Shown here: piece after piece, positions 7,396-16,000 of the stretch
Position numbering within the stretch: the first letter of the stretch is position 1
Layout: each line of letters opens with the position of its first letter
Origin: WHSV01 sp050694055
GTDB lineage: Bacteria; Actinomycetota; CADDZG01; WHSQ01
Assembly: GCA_050694055.1 (NCBI GenBank)
Contig: JBOGWX010000011.1
Span: forward strand, 1-19,228
DNA: 19,228 nt
Reading direction: 5' to 3'
Translations under genes and position numbers: made by a program
Notes under the pieces: model-generated
Database searches by the model: none
Told to the model about the DNA's origin: nothing
Seen by the model: the letters and a program-made list of their open reading frames with translations, nothing else

Positions 7396-8711
7396 ACGGG
7401 TCCTCCGAAGTCCGGCATGAACACCGACGCGGGGACGATGATGCCGTGCTCCTCGAGCTTGTCGAGGAACCTGGGACGCAGGCCCGTCGGCTTGAGCTGT
7501 CCCAGGTACCTGCCGTATGGGTCGGTGCCGAGGCTGTAGTCGAACAGATAGATGTCCTGAAGGGTCACAACATCTCCCTCCATCCCGACCACCTCGGTCA
7601 CCGCAGTGACGCGCCGCGTTCCGTCCTTCATGCGCGCCTGGTGGATGATCAGATCAACTGCCGATGCGATCTGCTCTTTGACCGCCCTCACCGTGAGATC
7701 CATGCCCGCCATCAACGTCATGGTCTCGAGACGGGAGACGACGTCGCGTGGAGTGTTGGCGTGCACCGTGGAGATCGACCCGTCGTGACCGGTGTTCATC
7801 GCCTGAAGCATGTCCAGGGCCTCGGGTCCGCGCGCCTCGCCGATTATGATCCGATCGGGGCGCATCCTCAGCGCGTTGCGCACCAAGTCCCGTACCGCTA
7901 TCTCGCCCTTGCCTTCGATGTTCGGAGGCCGGTACTCGAGCCTCACGACGTGGGGTTGTTGGAGGCGCAGCTCCGCTGCGTCCTCGATTGTGATGATGCG
8001 CTCGTCGTGCGGAAGAAAGGACGAGAGCACGTTGAGCGTCGTAGTCTTCCCCGAGCCGGTGCCGCCCGACACGATGATATTGATGCGTCCTCTGACACAA
8101 CCCTCGAGAAACTCGACGACGCTCGAGGTCAGGGTTCCTTTCCCGACGAGATCCTGTGCTTCGAAAGGATCGGTGGCGAACTTGCGGATCGTGAGCGCCG
8201 GTCCGTCGAGTGCAAGTGGGGGGATGATGGCGTTCACGCGCGAGCCGTCGGGAAGCCTGGCGTCCACATACGGGGACGCCTCATCGATGCGCCGGCCCAT
8301 CTTCGCAACGATCTTGTCGATCGTGCGATAGAGCTGGTCGCTGCTGTGGAACTTGGCCCCCGTCCAGTACAGCTTGCCGGCCCGCTCCACGTAGATGGAT
8401 TCGGGCCCGTTCACCATGACCTCGGTCACTTGAGGATCGGACATGAATTCCTCCAGCGGACCAAGTCCCAGGACGATGTCGCCGATCTGCTTGATGATGA
8501 GCGCCTTCTCGCGGCTGGAGAGAGGGATCTCCTCGGCGTCGAGCAATTCGCCCAGGCGCTGTTGGACGAGATTGGCCAGCTCATCCTCCGAGACCGCGGA
8601 GTCGTACAACCGGGGACCCAGGACCTCCACCAGTCGCGACTGGAGTCGAGTCCTGACCTCGGCGAGGCGGTCGGGGAGTTGCGCTTTTGAGAGTCTCTCT
8701 GCGAGGGACAT
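7392..8711 (-). CDS. tadA: TadA/CpaF, Tad pilus assembly ATPase
   Basis: This 439-residue secretion ATPase of the TadA/CpaF (VirB11-GspE) family powers Flp pilus assembly from the cytoplasm. Visible motifs are the Walker A GGTGSGKT (216-223), the Asp box TIEDAAELRL (241-250), the Walker B region RIIIGEARG with E292, and the His box GHDGSISTVHA with H309 and H317. The N-terminal domain carries VTEVMVNGPESIYVERAGKL (about 95-114) and DARLPDGSRVNA (150-161), both usual in CpaF proteins. Length is typical and all key residues are present. It lies 18 bases after tadZ and overlaps the next gene by four bases, so it is embedded in the operon. Confidence 0.97.
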   Translation of the reverse strand: MSLAERLSKAQLPDRLAEVRTRLQSRLVEVLGPRLYDSAVSEDELANLVQQRLGELLDAEEIPLSSREKALIIKQIGDIVLGLGPLEEFMSDPQVTEVMVNGPESIYVERAGKLYWTGAKFHSSDQLYRTIDKIVAKMGRRIDEASPYVDARLPDGSRVNAIIPPLALDGPALTIRKFATDPFEAQDLVGKGTLTSSVVEFLEGCVRGRINIIVSGGTGSGKTTTLNVLSSFLPHDERIITIEDAAELRLQQPHVVRLEYRPPNIEGKGEIAVRDLVRNALRMRPDRIIIGEARGPEALDMLQAMNTGHDGSISTVHANTPRDVVSRLETMTLMAGMDLTVRAVKEQIASAVDLIIHQARMKDGTRRVTAVTEVVGMEGDVVTLQDIYLFDYSLGTDPYGRYLGQLKPTGLRPRFLDKLEEHGIIVPASVFMPDFGGPV

Positions 8712-8729
8712 GTCGGGTCGCCCTTCTTC

Positions 8730-9935
8730 CTAGTTCCCGGTGAAGAGCCGCCGCTTGGTGGCCTTCGGTGTCGCTTCCTCGGCGCCTCGAGTCGCGCCGA
8801 CGATCGACGCTGCGAGTTGGTCGATGCTCTTCGAAACGTCCGAGCGAGGTGAGTCCAGATACACGGGGCGGCCCTTGTTCAGCGACGCAGGAACCTGGCG
8901 GCTGGAGGGGATGAGGGAATCGACGCTGACTCTCATCACCCGTTCAACGTCCGCGGTAGAGAGCCCCACCTTGCTGTCGGCACGGTTGATCACGATGCGA
9001 AAGCGGTCGCGCGGCAGGCCGATCGACATCAGGGTCTCGAGCGCCTTCGACAGGTGCTTGATCCCGACGACGTCGAGCCCGCTTATCAGGCAGATGAGGT
9101 CGGAGGAATCGAACGCGGCAAGGGCCTGATCCGAGTAATCCGCCGAGGCATCGACGACCGTGTACGCGAACGAGTTCCGAATCGTCCGGAGCGTCCTTCC
9201 TATGACCCCTCCGGCGACGGGTTCCGCGGCGGGGTCGGGAAGGGTCCCATAGCACCACAGGTGATCGGTCAGCTCGGTACCCATGGCCTTCACCGAACCT
9301 GGGTCCATCGTATCGCGCAGAGTCATGAGGTCCTGAACCGTGTGAGTCGCCTCCTGACCCCAGTAGGAGAAGCAATCCCCCATGTCCAGGTCGAGGTCGA
9401 CTAGAGCGGTCTCGCTCTCGGTTCGCTTGGCCAGCGCGGCGGCCAGATTGCAGGAGAGAAATGTCTTACCCGTGCCACCCTTGGAGGAAAACACCGAGAT
9501 CAGAGTGCCGCGGCTGCTCGCTGCCGCCCCATTTAGATCAGGTCGCACGCTGCGCAGGCTGGCGGACCACGCCAGCCCCCTTCCGATGGCTTCGCGGAGC
9601 TCGTCGGTGCCGCGCGACAGATCGACGACGTCGCGGATCCCCGCCCTCATCGCCGAAGGAAGCAGCCCGTTGAGCTGTTGGTCGCGCAGCAGAATCACGA
9701 TGGTGGCGGGCGACGACCGGGCGCAAACCTCGGCCATGCCCAGCGCGTCGACGTCTTTGACCTCGGTGGAGAGAACGAGCAGATCGGGTCCCCGGTGGCC
9801 GTTGCTAAGGGTCTCTTCTGCGGCCGTGACCGTCGGGACCCATTGGACATCCTCGGGGTCGGTCTCGAGTGCCTGTGCGATCTGCACTTTGAACGTCTGC
9901 GGAGGGCCGACTGCGACCACGCGCGGTTGAGTCAT
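8730..9935 (-). CDS. tadZ: TadZ/CpaE, receiver-like plus ParA-type ATPase
   Basis: The 401-residue protein has the TadZ layout. An N-terminal receiver-like domain (about 4-120) is followed by a ParA/MinD-type P-loop ATPase (about 143-380). In related systems TadZ positions the pilus machine, often at a pole. The deviant Walker A is SKGGTGKT (151-158), with K152 as the signature lysine and K157 as the P-loop lysine. ALVDLDLDMGD (177-187) provides the second metal/phosphate motif. The receiver-like domain is probably a pseudo-receiver; DLLVLSTE replaces the usual strand ending in a phospho-Asp. The ATG at 9935 has GGAAGG about eight bases upstream. A 100-base gap with a strong stem-loop separates it from cpaB. 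Confidence 0.93.
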   Translation of the reverse strand: MTQPRVVAVGPPQTFKVQIAQALETDPEDVQWVPTVTAAEETLSNGHRGPDLLVLSTEVKDVDALGMAEVCARSSPATIVILLRDQQLNGLLPSAMRAGIRDVVDLSRGTDELREAIGRGLAWSASLRSVRPDLNGAAASSRGTLISVFSSKGGTGKTFLSCNLAAALAKRTESETALVDLDLDMGDCFSYWGQEATHTVQDLMTLRDTMDPGSVKAMGTELTDHLWCYGTLPDPAAEPVAGGVIGRTLRTIRNSFAYTVVDASADYSDQALAAFDSSDLICLISGLDVVGIKHLSKALETLMSIGLPRDRFRIVINRADSKVGLSTADVERVMRVSVDSLIPSSRQVPASLNKGRPVYLDSPRSDVSKSIDQLAASIVGATRGAEEATPKATKRRLFTGN

Positions 9936-9948
9936 TTCTGTTTCCCTT

Positions 9949-9997
9949 CCGCTACGCCACTCGAAGAGTGGCTGCGCTTCTCGCCGCCGCGTAGCGG
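9949..9997 (-). promoter_or_regulatory. Stem-loop in the cpaB-tadZ intergenic, next to the tadZ ribosome site
   Basis: On the minus strand CCGCTACGC (9997-9989) pairs perfectly with GCGTAGCGG (9957-9949). An inner hairpin, GCCACTC-TTC-GAGTGGC (9972-9956), overlaps the outer arm by two bases. The outer 3' arm abuts the tadZ SD sequence (GGAAGG). This is the largest gap inside the operon. The structure could be an RNA processing site, a partial attenuator or a translation control element. No T-run follows, so it is not a classic terminator. Confidence 0.5.
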
Positions 9998-10035
9998 TGG
10001 CGCCGGGTAATGCACGCGATCCTCGAGAAGATCGC

Positions 10036-10755
10036 TCATTCGATCACCTCCGAAAATGACACCGGAGGCTGCGGTGAGCCTGACTGCTCGGGGGCCAGCA
10101 GCGACAGCCAGATCGATCCCTGTTCGAGTGCGAACACGACCTTCTGGCCGTCCCGTGGCTCGAGAGCCAGCGTGATCAGCAGCAGGTCGTTGCGGCCCTC
10201 CCCGACACCGTTCCCCTCACCGGGCTCCTCGACCTCCAGCACCTTCGCATCGGGAACCAGCGCAACGGTCGCCGCATTCTGCGCCTGTCCCGACCCACTG
10301 AAGGTCGCGAACAGCGTCACGTGGTCTCCGGACTGGACCGCTCCGCCCGCAACCCGCGCGGGCTCGAGGGGAATGGTCAGCGCCTGGTGACCCTCGGGTA
10401 TGCCCAGCGAGCCGCCCGGGAGCTGCCCGGAGCTGCCGCGCAAGCGAGCCGAGCTGATCTGCTCTCCCGCCAAGATCCCCGCACTCGTCTCTCTGCCGTC
10501 GAGTCTCGTAAGAGAGGTCACCGCTCCCGGGACCACGAGGTCTTGGGGGACGGACATCTTGGTGAAGAGACCTTCGGAGATGAGGTCGTTAAGGGTCGCG
10601 CCGGCCGGTACGTCCTCGGTCGCGACGATGACCGAAACGCGCTCGCCTCCGGACTCCGCCGCCGCCTGGATTCCCTGGATATACAGATACACCGCCAGCG
10701 TCGCAGTTGCCGCCAAGACCATGGCAAGTGCGACGATCGTTCCTCTCGATCTCAT
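10036..10755 (-). CDS. cpaB: CpaB/RcpC-like Flp pilus assembly protein with SAF domain
   Basis: The 239-residue protein has one N-terminal membrane anchor (about 7-27) and then an extracytoplasmic SAF domain (about 40-105: VSVIVATEDVPAGATLNDLI, later AGEQISSARL). An RcpC/CpaB domain follows (about 118-215: HQALTIPLEPARVAGGAVQSGDHVTLFATF). This order is diagnostic of CpaB. In Gram-negative Tad systems CpaB works near the secretin. No secretin is present here, so its role is probably at the cell wall or platform. A GGAGG lies just upstream of the ATG, which is 18 bases after the preceding stop. The C-terminal SGSPQPPVSFSEVIE tail is unremarkable. Confidence 0.9.
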   Translation of the reverse strand: MRSRGTIVALAMVLAATATLAVYLYIQGIQAAAESGGERVSVIVATEDVPAGATLNDLISEGLFTKMSVPQDLVVPGAVTSLTRLDGRETSAGILAGEQISSARLRGSSGQLPGGSLGIPEGHQALTIPLEPARVAGGAVQSGDHVTLFATFSGSGQAQNAATVALVPDAKVLEVEEPGEGNGVGEGRNDLLLITLALEPRDGQKVVFALEQGSIWLSLLAPEQSGSPQPPVSFSEVIE

Positions 10756-10773
10756 CGTGCCTCCGCTCTCCTC

Positions 10774-12009
10774 TTAGTCACTCAGCCGTACCGCTCGCAC
10801 GCCGTAGTCGTCGACCCCGTCCTCCACCGGCTCGAAGCCACCCACCCTCGGTCCCCACCACGACAGCAGGAGGCAGACCGCGTTGTGATCTAGATTCCGA
10901 CTTCCGCAAGCTCCTGGTCTCGCATCTCGCTCCCACTCCATCTCTACCGTCACCTCGGCGGGTTCTTCGCGTTTCCATATGACCTTGAAGGGGTCGTCGG
11001 CGTCGGGCACCCACTCGTAATCCTCGGGCTCGGAACAACACCTTCGTCCCATCGAGACATCGACATCGATGATCCGATCGGCGGGCTCGTTAAGCAGGCA
11101 GACATCTGCCTCAAAGGCGGGAATTGAGTTCTCGCCTGGAACGAAGTTCGCCTGGAACGGTTCACATTGCCCAGTCCCGTAAGTGACGCCCGCCGCTTCC
11201 TCCGAATCCCCGGGGAGCGCGTCCTCGATGCGCAAGGGGGTGAACCCCGGAACCGAGAACCGTCCCCCGCGGCCGTCGAAGCCATCGGCTACCGGAAACA
11301 CCTTGTCCTGGCCGACCTGTCCCACCAAGGCGTCCAACAGGCCGTTGCTGTCGGCCTGAGTCAGAGCGCACGGTGTCGCGGGAAGCGAGACCATCTCTTT
11401 GGTCGCGCCGGAGATCCAGCTCTCGAGCTGGGAGCTGGATACGCTTCGTCTACAGCGGGATCCGTCCCACCGGATCAGGTCCACCAGCCCTGCGTCCCCA
11501 GCGGAGAAATCGTCATCCGATACAGAGGGATCGAGCCAGAAGGCACAAGGGTCGGAGCAGTTCCGGGGCTCGTCGAGGTTGAGCGTCACCGGGATGGGCT
11601 CGGCCTTGTGCGCCGGCCCCCACAGCGCGGTCGCCGACGCCTCCACCGGAAGGCGGTCCCGAAATCCAAGAATTGGCGCGAAATAGAGCTCCTGAGGGGC
11701 GCGGTAGGTGACCGCCACAGTTCCCGTCGACGCGGGCACGTCACAACCGATGGGTTGAAACGAGCTAAGACTTGCTTCGCCTGCGTTGCCCGTCGCGTAG
11801 CTGTTCGCCACCGACTCCACGTCTCCCTCCTCTCTGGCGCAGGACTGAGCGGCCGCAAGTGACGCCGAGTCCGCCGCGGCAACCACCCGGCGTTGCATCA
11901 CGAGCAACGCACCGACGTCGACGACGAGCGCCACCATCCCGAAGATCGCCACGAGCAGCAGCGCGACGATGGCCAGGATGGCCCCGCGTTCGTCCGGCAC
12001 GCTGAGCAT
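10774..12009 (-). CDS. TadG-like Tad pilus protein without a VWA domain
   Basis: This is a 411-residue TadE/G-like protein. The N-terminus SVPDERGAILAIVALLLVAIFGMVALVVDVGALLVMQRR is a single membrane anchor with the pattern usual in TadG-type proteins. The region RRVVAAADSASLAAAQSCA that follows is highly typical. The remainder is predicted outside, with many cysteines (for example CSDPCAFWLDP and GRRCC). Proteobacterial TadG usually carries a VWA domain; none is visible here. The ATG at 12009 is preferred because it overlaps the tadE stop as TGATG. The frame is open further, to 12060, and a GTG at 12012 or 12018 is possible. The anchor lacks Glu at +5 after the Gly, so processing by a prepilin peptidase is unlikely. 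Confidence 0.85.
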   Translation of the reverse strand: MLSVPDERGAILAIVALLLVAIFGMVALVVDVGALLVMQRRVVAAADSASLAAAQSCAREEGDVESVANSYATGNAGEASLSSFQPIGCDVPASTGTVAVTYRAPQELYFAPILGFRDRLPVEASATALWGPAHKAEPIPVTLNLDEPRNCSDPCAFWLDPSVSDDDFSAGDAGLVDLIRWDGSRCRRSVSSSQLESWISGATKEMVSLPATPCALTQADSNGLLDALVGQVGQDKVFPVADGFDGRGGRFSVPGFTPLRIEDALPGDSEEAAGVTYGTGQCEPFQANFVPGENSIPAFEADVCLLNEPADRIIDVDVSMGRRCCSEPEDYEWVPDADDPFKVIWKREEPAEVTVEMEWERDARPGACGSRNLDHNAVCLLLSWWGPRVGGFEPVEDGVDDYGVRAVRLSD

Positions 12010-12404
12010 CACTCGCACCGGAAAATCGCCGCAATGTCCGGCGTCGCCGTGATCGGCCAAAGCAACACGAGGTCGACCTCGATCGTCTGTGTCCAGCTCA
12101 CCGTCACGGGATCACCCTGGGTCGCCTCGTCACACACCGTGCTCACCGAGATGCTTCCGTTCACCGTGTAGGGGTCGGCCGCATCGAGGACGCGCTCCTC
12201 GACCTCATCTGGCTCTCGGACCGCAGCGACCCTGGCTCCCTCGCGAGCCGCACCCGTGAGGACGACGACCTCGCTGTAGTAAAGTCCGAACTGCACGATC
12301 GCGAACAGGACGGTGAGGAGAAGGCCGAGGATCAGGGCGAACTCAACTGCAGCGGCACCACTCTCGTCGCGCAGCTTGGGACGGCAGCGTGTGCGAGGCC
12401 GCAC
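12009..12404 (-). CDS. tadE: TadE-like pseudopilin
   Basis: The 131-residue product matches the TadE family. ESGAAAVEFALILGLLLTVLFAIVQFG is the type IV-pilin-like membrane helix, with Gly at -1 (G16) and Glu at +5 (E21), the usual prepilin peptidase signature. LTGAAREGARVAAV follows, as is typical. TadE is a minor pilin-like protein needed for Flp fibre assembly. I choose the GTG at 12404 because GGGGAGG sits five bases upstream. An earlier GTG at 12440 is in frame but has a poor ribosome site and would add 12 charged residues. The stop overlaps the next start by one base. Confidence 0.87.
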   Translation of the reverse strand: MRPRTRCRPKLRDESGAAAVEFALILGLLLTVLFAIVQFGLYYSEVVVLTGAAREGARVAAVREPDEVEERVLDAADPYTVNGSISVSTVCDEATQGDPVTVSWTQTIEVDLVLLWPITATPDIAAIFRCE

Positions 12405-12409
12405 GTGGT

Positions 12410-12416
12410 CCTCCCC
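12410..12416 (-). promoter_or_regulatory. Shine-Dalgarno site deciding the tadE start
   Basis: GGGGAGG on the minus strand, five bases before the GTG at 12404. It argues against the longer reading from the GTG at 12440. Confidence 0.7.
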
Positions 12417-12470
12417 AGAGTCCTTGTCGGCGACAGACACTTCCGAATGCCGCGGATGGATGACTGAAGC

Positions 12471-12659
12471 TCAGTCGTTGATGCCGGTCGTGATATCTGT
12501 AATCGCGCCGAGGACAGCGTCGCCAAGCAATCCCACGGCCGTAACAACGGCAACCGCGATCAGCGCGATGAGGAGCGCGTACTCCGCCGCGGTGACCCCA
12601 CGCTGGTCCAACGTCTCTGTGGCCCGAGACGTAGCCCAGACATACACTGCCAGCAACAT
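12471..12659 (-). CDS. flp: Flp pilin (major Tad pilus subunit)
   Basis: The 62-residue product is a class IVb (Flp) prepilin. The leader (1-21) ends in LDQRG. The mature part begins VTAAEYALLIALIAVAVVTAVG, giving Gly at -1, Glu at +5 and Tyr at +6, the Flp hallmark. The mature pilin is about 41 residues and ends GAITDITTGIND. The ATG at 12659 is chosen because GGAGGAGG lies five bases upstream. A longer in-frame reading from 12692 has no comparable site. It is the first gene of the operon and likely the most expressed. A prepilin peptidase (TadV/CpaA) is required but is not encoded in this window. Confidence 0.95.
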   Translation of the reverse strand: MLLAVYVWATSRATETLDQRGVTAAEYALLIALIAVAVVTAVGLLGDAVLGAITDITTGIND

Positions 12660-12664
12660 GGCAA

Positions 12665-12672
12665 CCTCCTCC
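12665..12672 (-). promoter_or_regulatory. Strong Shine-Dalgarno site of flp
   Basis: GGAGGAGG on the minus strand ends five bases before the ATG at 12659. Its strength fits a major structural subunit, and it fixes the start. Confidence 0.8.
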
Positions 12673-12727
12673 AACCCCGCCTTAGCGAGCACGCACGAAT
12701 GATGACCTCACAAGCTAGTCATCCGAG

Positions 12728-12753
12728 ACTGCGTAATGACATTGCAGTACGCA
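12728..12753. promoter_or_regulatory. Interleaved inverted repeats upstream of flp, possible operator
   Basis: ACTGC (12728-12732) mirrors GCAGT (12744-12748), and TGCGTA (12730-12735) mirrors TACGCA (12748-12753). They lie about 70-95 bases upstream of the flp ATG, a place suited to a regulator of the pilus operon. No convincing -35/-10 pair for flp could be picked out. Function is inferred from position only. Confidence 0.35.
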
Positions 12754-12804
12754 TCAGATTCCTTACGCCGTTCGACGTAGAGGGGTGAGGCCTCAGGAAG
12801 TAGT

Positions 12805-12946
12805 GGCGCCCGAGCTCCAGGCTCGCGAGGGGAGCCGGCTTGCGCCCGTGCGCGCCGGGTGGTGGAGGGTCAAGTCCCGGTGCCGTCCGACCAGTCCTGA
12901 GTATTTGCCTCGATTATCGAGGTGAGAGTCCGGTATGGCACCTTTT
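12805..12946 (+). ncRNA. Structured GC-rich leader-like region with alternative stems and terminator-like end
   Basis: This part of the 360-base divergent gap has several nested complementarities and no gene. GGCGC (12805-12809) pairs with GCGCC (12842-12846). CGAGC-tccag-GCTCG lies at 12811-12825. GCGCCGGG (12852-12859) can pair over 8 bp with CCCGGTGC (12876-12883, one G-T). That stem excludes GGTGCC (12879-12884) pairing with GGCACC (12937-12942), which is followed directly by TTTT. The palindrome CCTCGATTATCGAGG (12908-12922) sits inside the last loop. The mutually exclusive stems before a T-run resemble an attenuator or riboswitch in front of the kinase gene. I cannot match it to a named riboswitch class. 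A degraded group II intron end is another possibility. Confidence 0.35.
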
Positions 12947-13019
12947 GCGTACTTAACTCGGGCCGCTTGGAGGTCGACTAACTCAGAAGACCCCCAGGAA
13001 GCCGAGGAGAGCGAATCCG

Positions 13020-16000
13020 GTGACGATGAGCGTCACGAGATCGAACGTGTGGGCCCTCGTGGGCCTGCTAGGGGCGCTGGTAACCGGCCTCTACTTCGTC
13101 GTTCCCTCGTCCCTTCTGAAGGGAACAGTCTTCGTCTGCATCGTGGCCATGACCGGCCTCTGCGTCCTTGCGGGCATCCGTTTGCACCGACCCGAGATCC
13201 CCCGTCCGTGGCTGTGGCTGGCTTACGGCCTGGGCTTCAAGGTGATAGGTGACGTCGTCTGGTACGCCGAGAACCTGTTCGGCGGCGGAGACATTCTGGT
13301 CGTTCCGGCGCAGCTCTGCTATCTCGTCTCCTACGGCTGCTTCATCGCATCGTTCTTCGTCTTCGTGCGGCTGAGGGATGTCCGTAACTACCGAGCGATC
13401 CTGCTCGACACGGCCATGCTTCTCGTCAACGCCATTGCGGCTTGCTGGATCTTCTTGATTCACCCCCTGCTGGCTCAGAGCCCGCTACCACTCCTCGAGC
13501 GGATCGTCTTCACCTCCTTTCCCGTGGTGAACCTGGTGGTCTTCGGAGCGCTGGTAGCCCTGCTGCTGTCCAACGGAGCCCGGCCCCCCGCGCTCTATTT
13601 CCTGACGGCGGGCTTCTTTCTCCACCTCCTCGGCGACACCGTCTATTACGCCGGGGTCTTGTGGCACGACTCCTACACGATCGGAGGCGCCCAGGACGCA
13701 CTCTGGCTGCTGGCTTACGTGCTAATCGCGGTTGCGGCCTTACGTCCGTCGATGGAGCAACTCACCCGCCCTTCGGCCGCGACGGTCGCTCCGCTGACAC
13801 GCGCCAGAACTCTGTGGTTCGGTCTCTCCGCGATGTTGGGTCCGGCGGTCATCGTGATACATCACTCGTCGGGCATCACCATGCAGGAAGTGACGATCAT
13901 TGCAGCCGGTCTCGTGCTGTTCGCGCTCATCCTCATCCGCATGGCGGGGCTCGTGCATGCCGTCCAGTCACGCGTCGTCGAGCTGCAACTCAGCCAGCAC
14001 AAGTACCGCGCGCTCGCTCACAACTTCCCAAGTGGCGCGGTCTTTCTCTTTGATCACGATCTACGCTTCCTTGTCGCCGATGGAGCCGGTCTGCACCAGG
14101 CAGGATTCTCGCCGGGCCGGCTCGAGGGACGCACCCTGCACGAGGTTCTTCCGCAGTCAACCGCCGCACTGCTCGAGACCCACTATCGAAGTGCGCTGGC
14201 CGGGAAACAAACCGCCGGGGAGATCGAGTTTCACGGCGCGGCCTACGAGATTCATGGGACGCCGGTCCAGGACGAGCGAGGGGAGGTCTTCGCCGGGCTG
14301 GTCCTCGCTCAGGACGTCACCAAGCGTAAATGGGCGGAAACCCTGCTCGAACAGCAGGCAACGACTCTGGAGATGATTCTCGATGGTGGGCACCTCAAGG
14401 ACGTGCTCGAGCACATCGCGACCACCGTCGAGGCCCACGCCCCCGGAGCACAGTGCTCGATCCAGTTGCTGAGCAACGACGGGACCTCACTCGGACACGG
14501 GGCCGCACCCAGCCTTCCCGCCACCTACAACCACGCCATCGACGGAGTCGCCATCGGTCCGACGGTCGGATCCTGGGGCGCGGCCGCATTCAGGGGTGAG
14601 ACGGTGATCGTAAGCGACATCGCCACGGACCCCCTGTGGAGGGACTTCAAGGATCTCGCGCTGATTCACGACCTGCGAGCCTGCTGGTCGGTTCCGATGT
14701 CGGACGCCGAGGGCAAGACGCTGGGCACGTTCGGCGTCTATTACGACCGCCCGATGGAACCCCCACTCGACCACACCGAGATCGTTCGGCTGTTCAGCCG
14801 GCTGGCGGGCATTGCCGTGGAGCGTCACCGGGCAGCGGAGAAGGGCAAGGAGCTGGAGAACCAACTCCGCCAGTCCCAAAAGATGGAGGCGATCGGACAG
14901 CTCGCGGGGGGTATCGCGCACGACTTCAACAACATTCTGTCGGTGATTCGCAACTACGCGGGCTTTGTACGAGATGAGTTCGGTCCCGACGACCCGGCGC
15001 GCGACGACGTCGCGGAGATCGTGCATGCGAGCGACCGGGCGAGCGAGCTCGTGCGGCAGCTTCTCGCCTTTTCACGCAAGGACGTGTTGGACCCGCAGAT
15101 GCTGGATCTCAACGACGTCGTGGCAGACACCCATAAGCTATTGCGACGCACGATGAGCGAGAATCTCAGCCTCGCGGTGGAGCTAACTCCCGGCAATCTG
15201 AAGACGAGGCTGGATTCGGGCCAGCTCGAGCAGGTTCTCTTGAATCTCGTAGTCAACGCGCGCGACGCAATGCCCGACGGCGGCGCACTCACGATCGAGA
15301 CCGGATACGAGATCGTCGACCACAGAAACAGTCGGCAGCATTCCAAGCTGAAGGAGGGCCACTACGTTCGTCTCTCGGTTCGGGACACGGGTTGTGGCAT
15401 GACCGACGAGGTCAAGGTCCGTATCTTCGAGCCTTTCTTCACCACCAAACGGCCCGGGGAGGGTACGGGACTCGGTCTCGCGATGGTCTACGGAATCGTC
15501 GAAGGCGCAGGTGGCCACATAGCGGTCGACTCCACCCCGGGGAAGGGATCGAGCTTCACTCTGTACTTCCCGGCGTCGGATGCCGAGAAGTCCGAGACCG
15601 TCGAGGAGCCCGCTCTGAATGCACTTCCGGTCGCGGATGGTGCTCGCATCCTCGTCGTAGAGGACGAAGAGGCGGTCCGCAAGCTGATCGGTCGCATCCT
15701 CTCGGGACGCGGCTACCGGGTGGTCGAAGCCCGGTCTGGAGATCACGCTCTAGCGAGGCTTGCCGAGGTAGACGGCGACGTCGAGCTGATGCTGACGGAT
15801 GTGCGCATGCCGGGGATGTCCGGACGCGAGCTCGCACTAAACGTCCAGATGCTCTACCCAAGGATCAAGACGCTCTACATGTCCGGCTACGCCGAACAGT
15901 CGCTTGCCGAGGAATCGTTACGAGGACTCGACTCCTGGATCGAGAAGCCCTTCTCGGCCGAGGCTTTGGTGGCGCTGATCCACAAGACGCTCGACGCCCC

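Noticed and set aside
7368..8690. 440-codon open frame on the plus strand opposite tadA
   Set aside because: It is the mirror of a high-GC gene. TadA on the other strand has every expected motif, and the antisense translation has no recognisable domain.
12805..12946. Cobalamin, SAM, c-di-GMP or other named riboswitch
   Set aside because: I compared remembered consensus motifs and none fits. Only generic GGTGAGAGTCC-like pieces occur, so no class is claimed.
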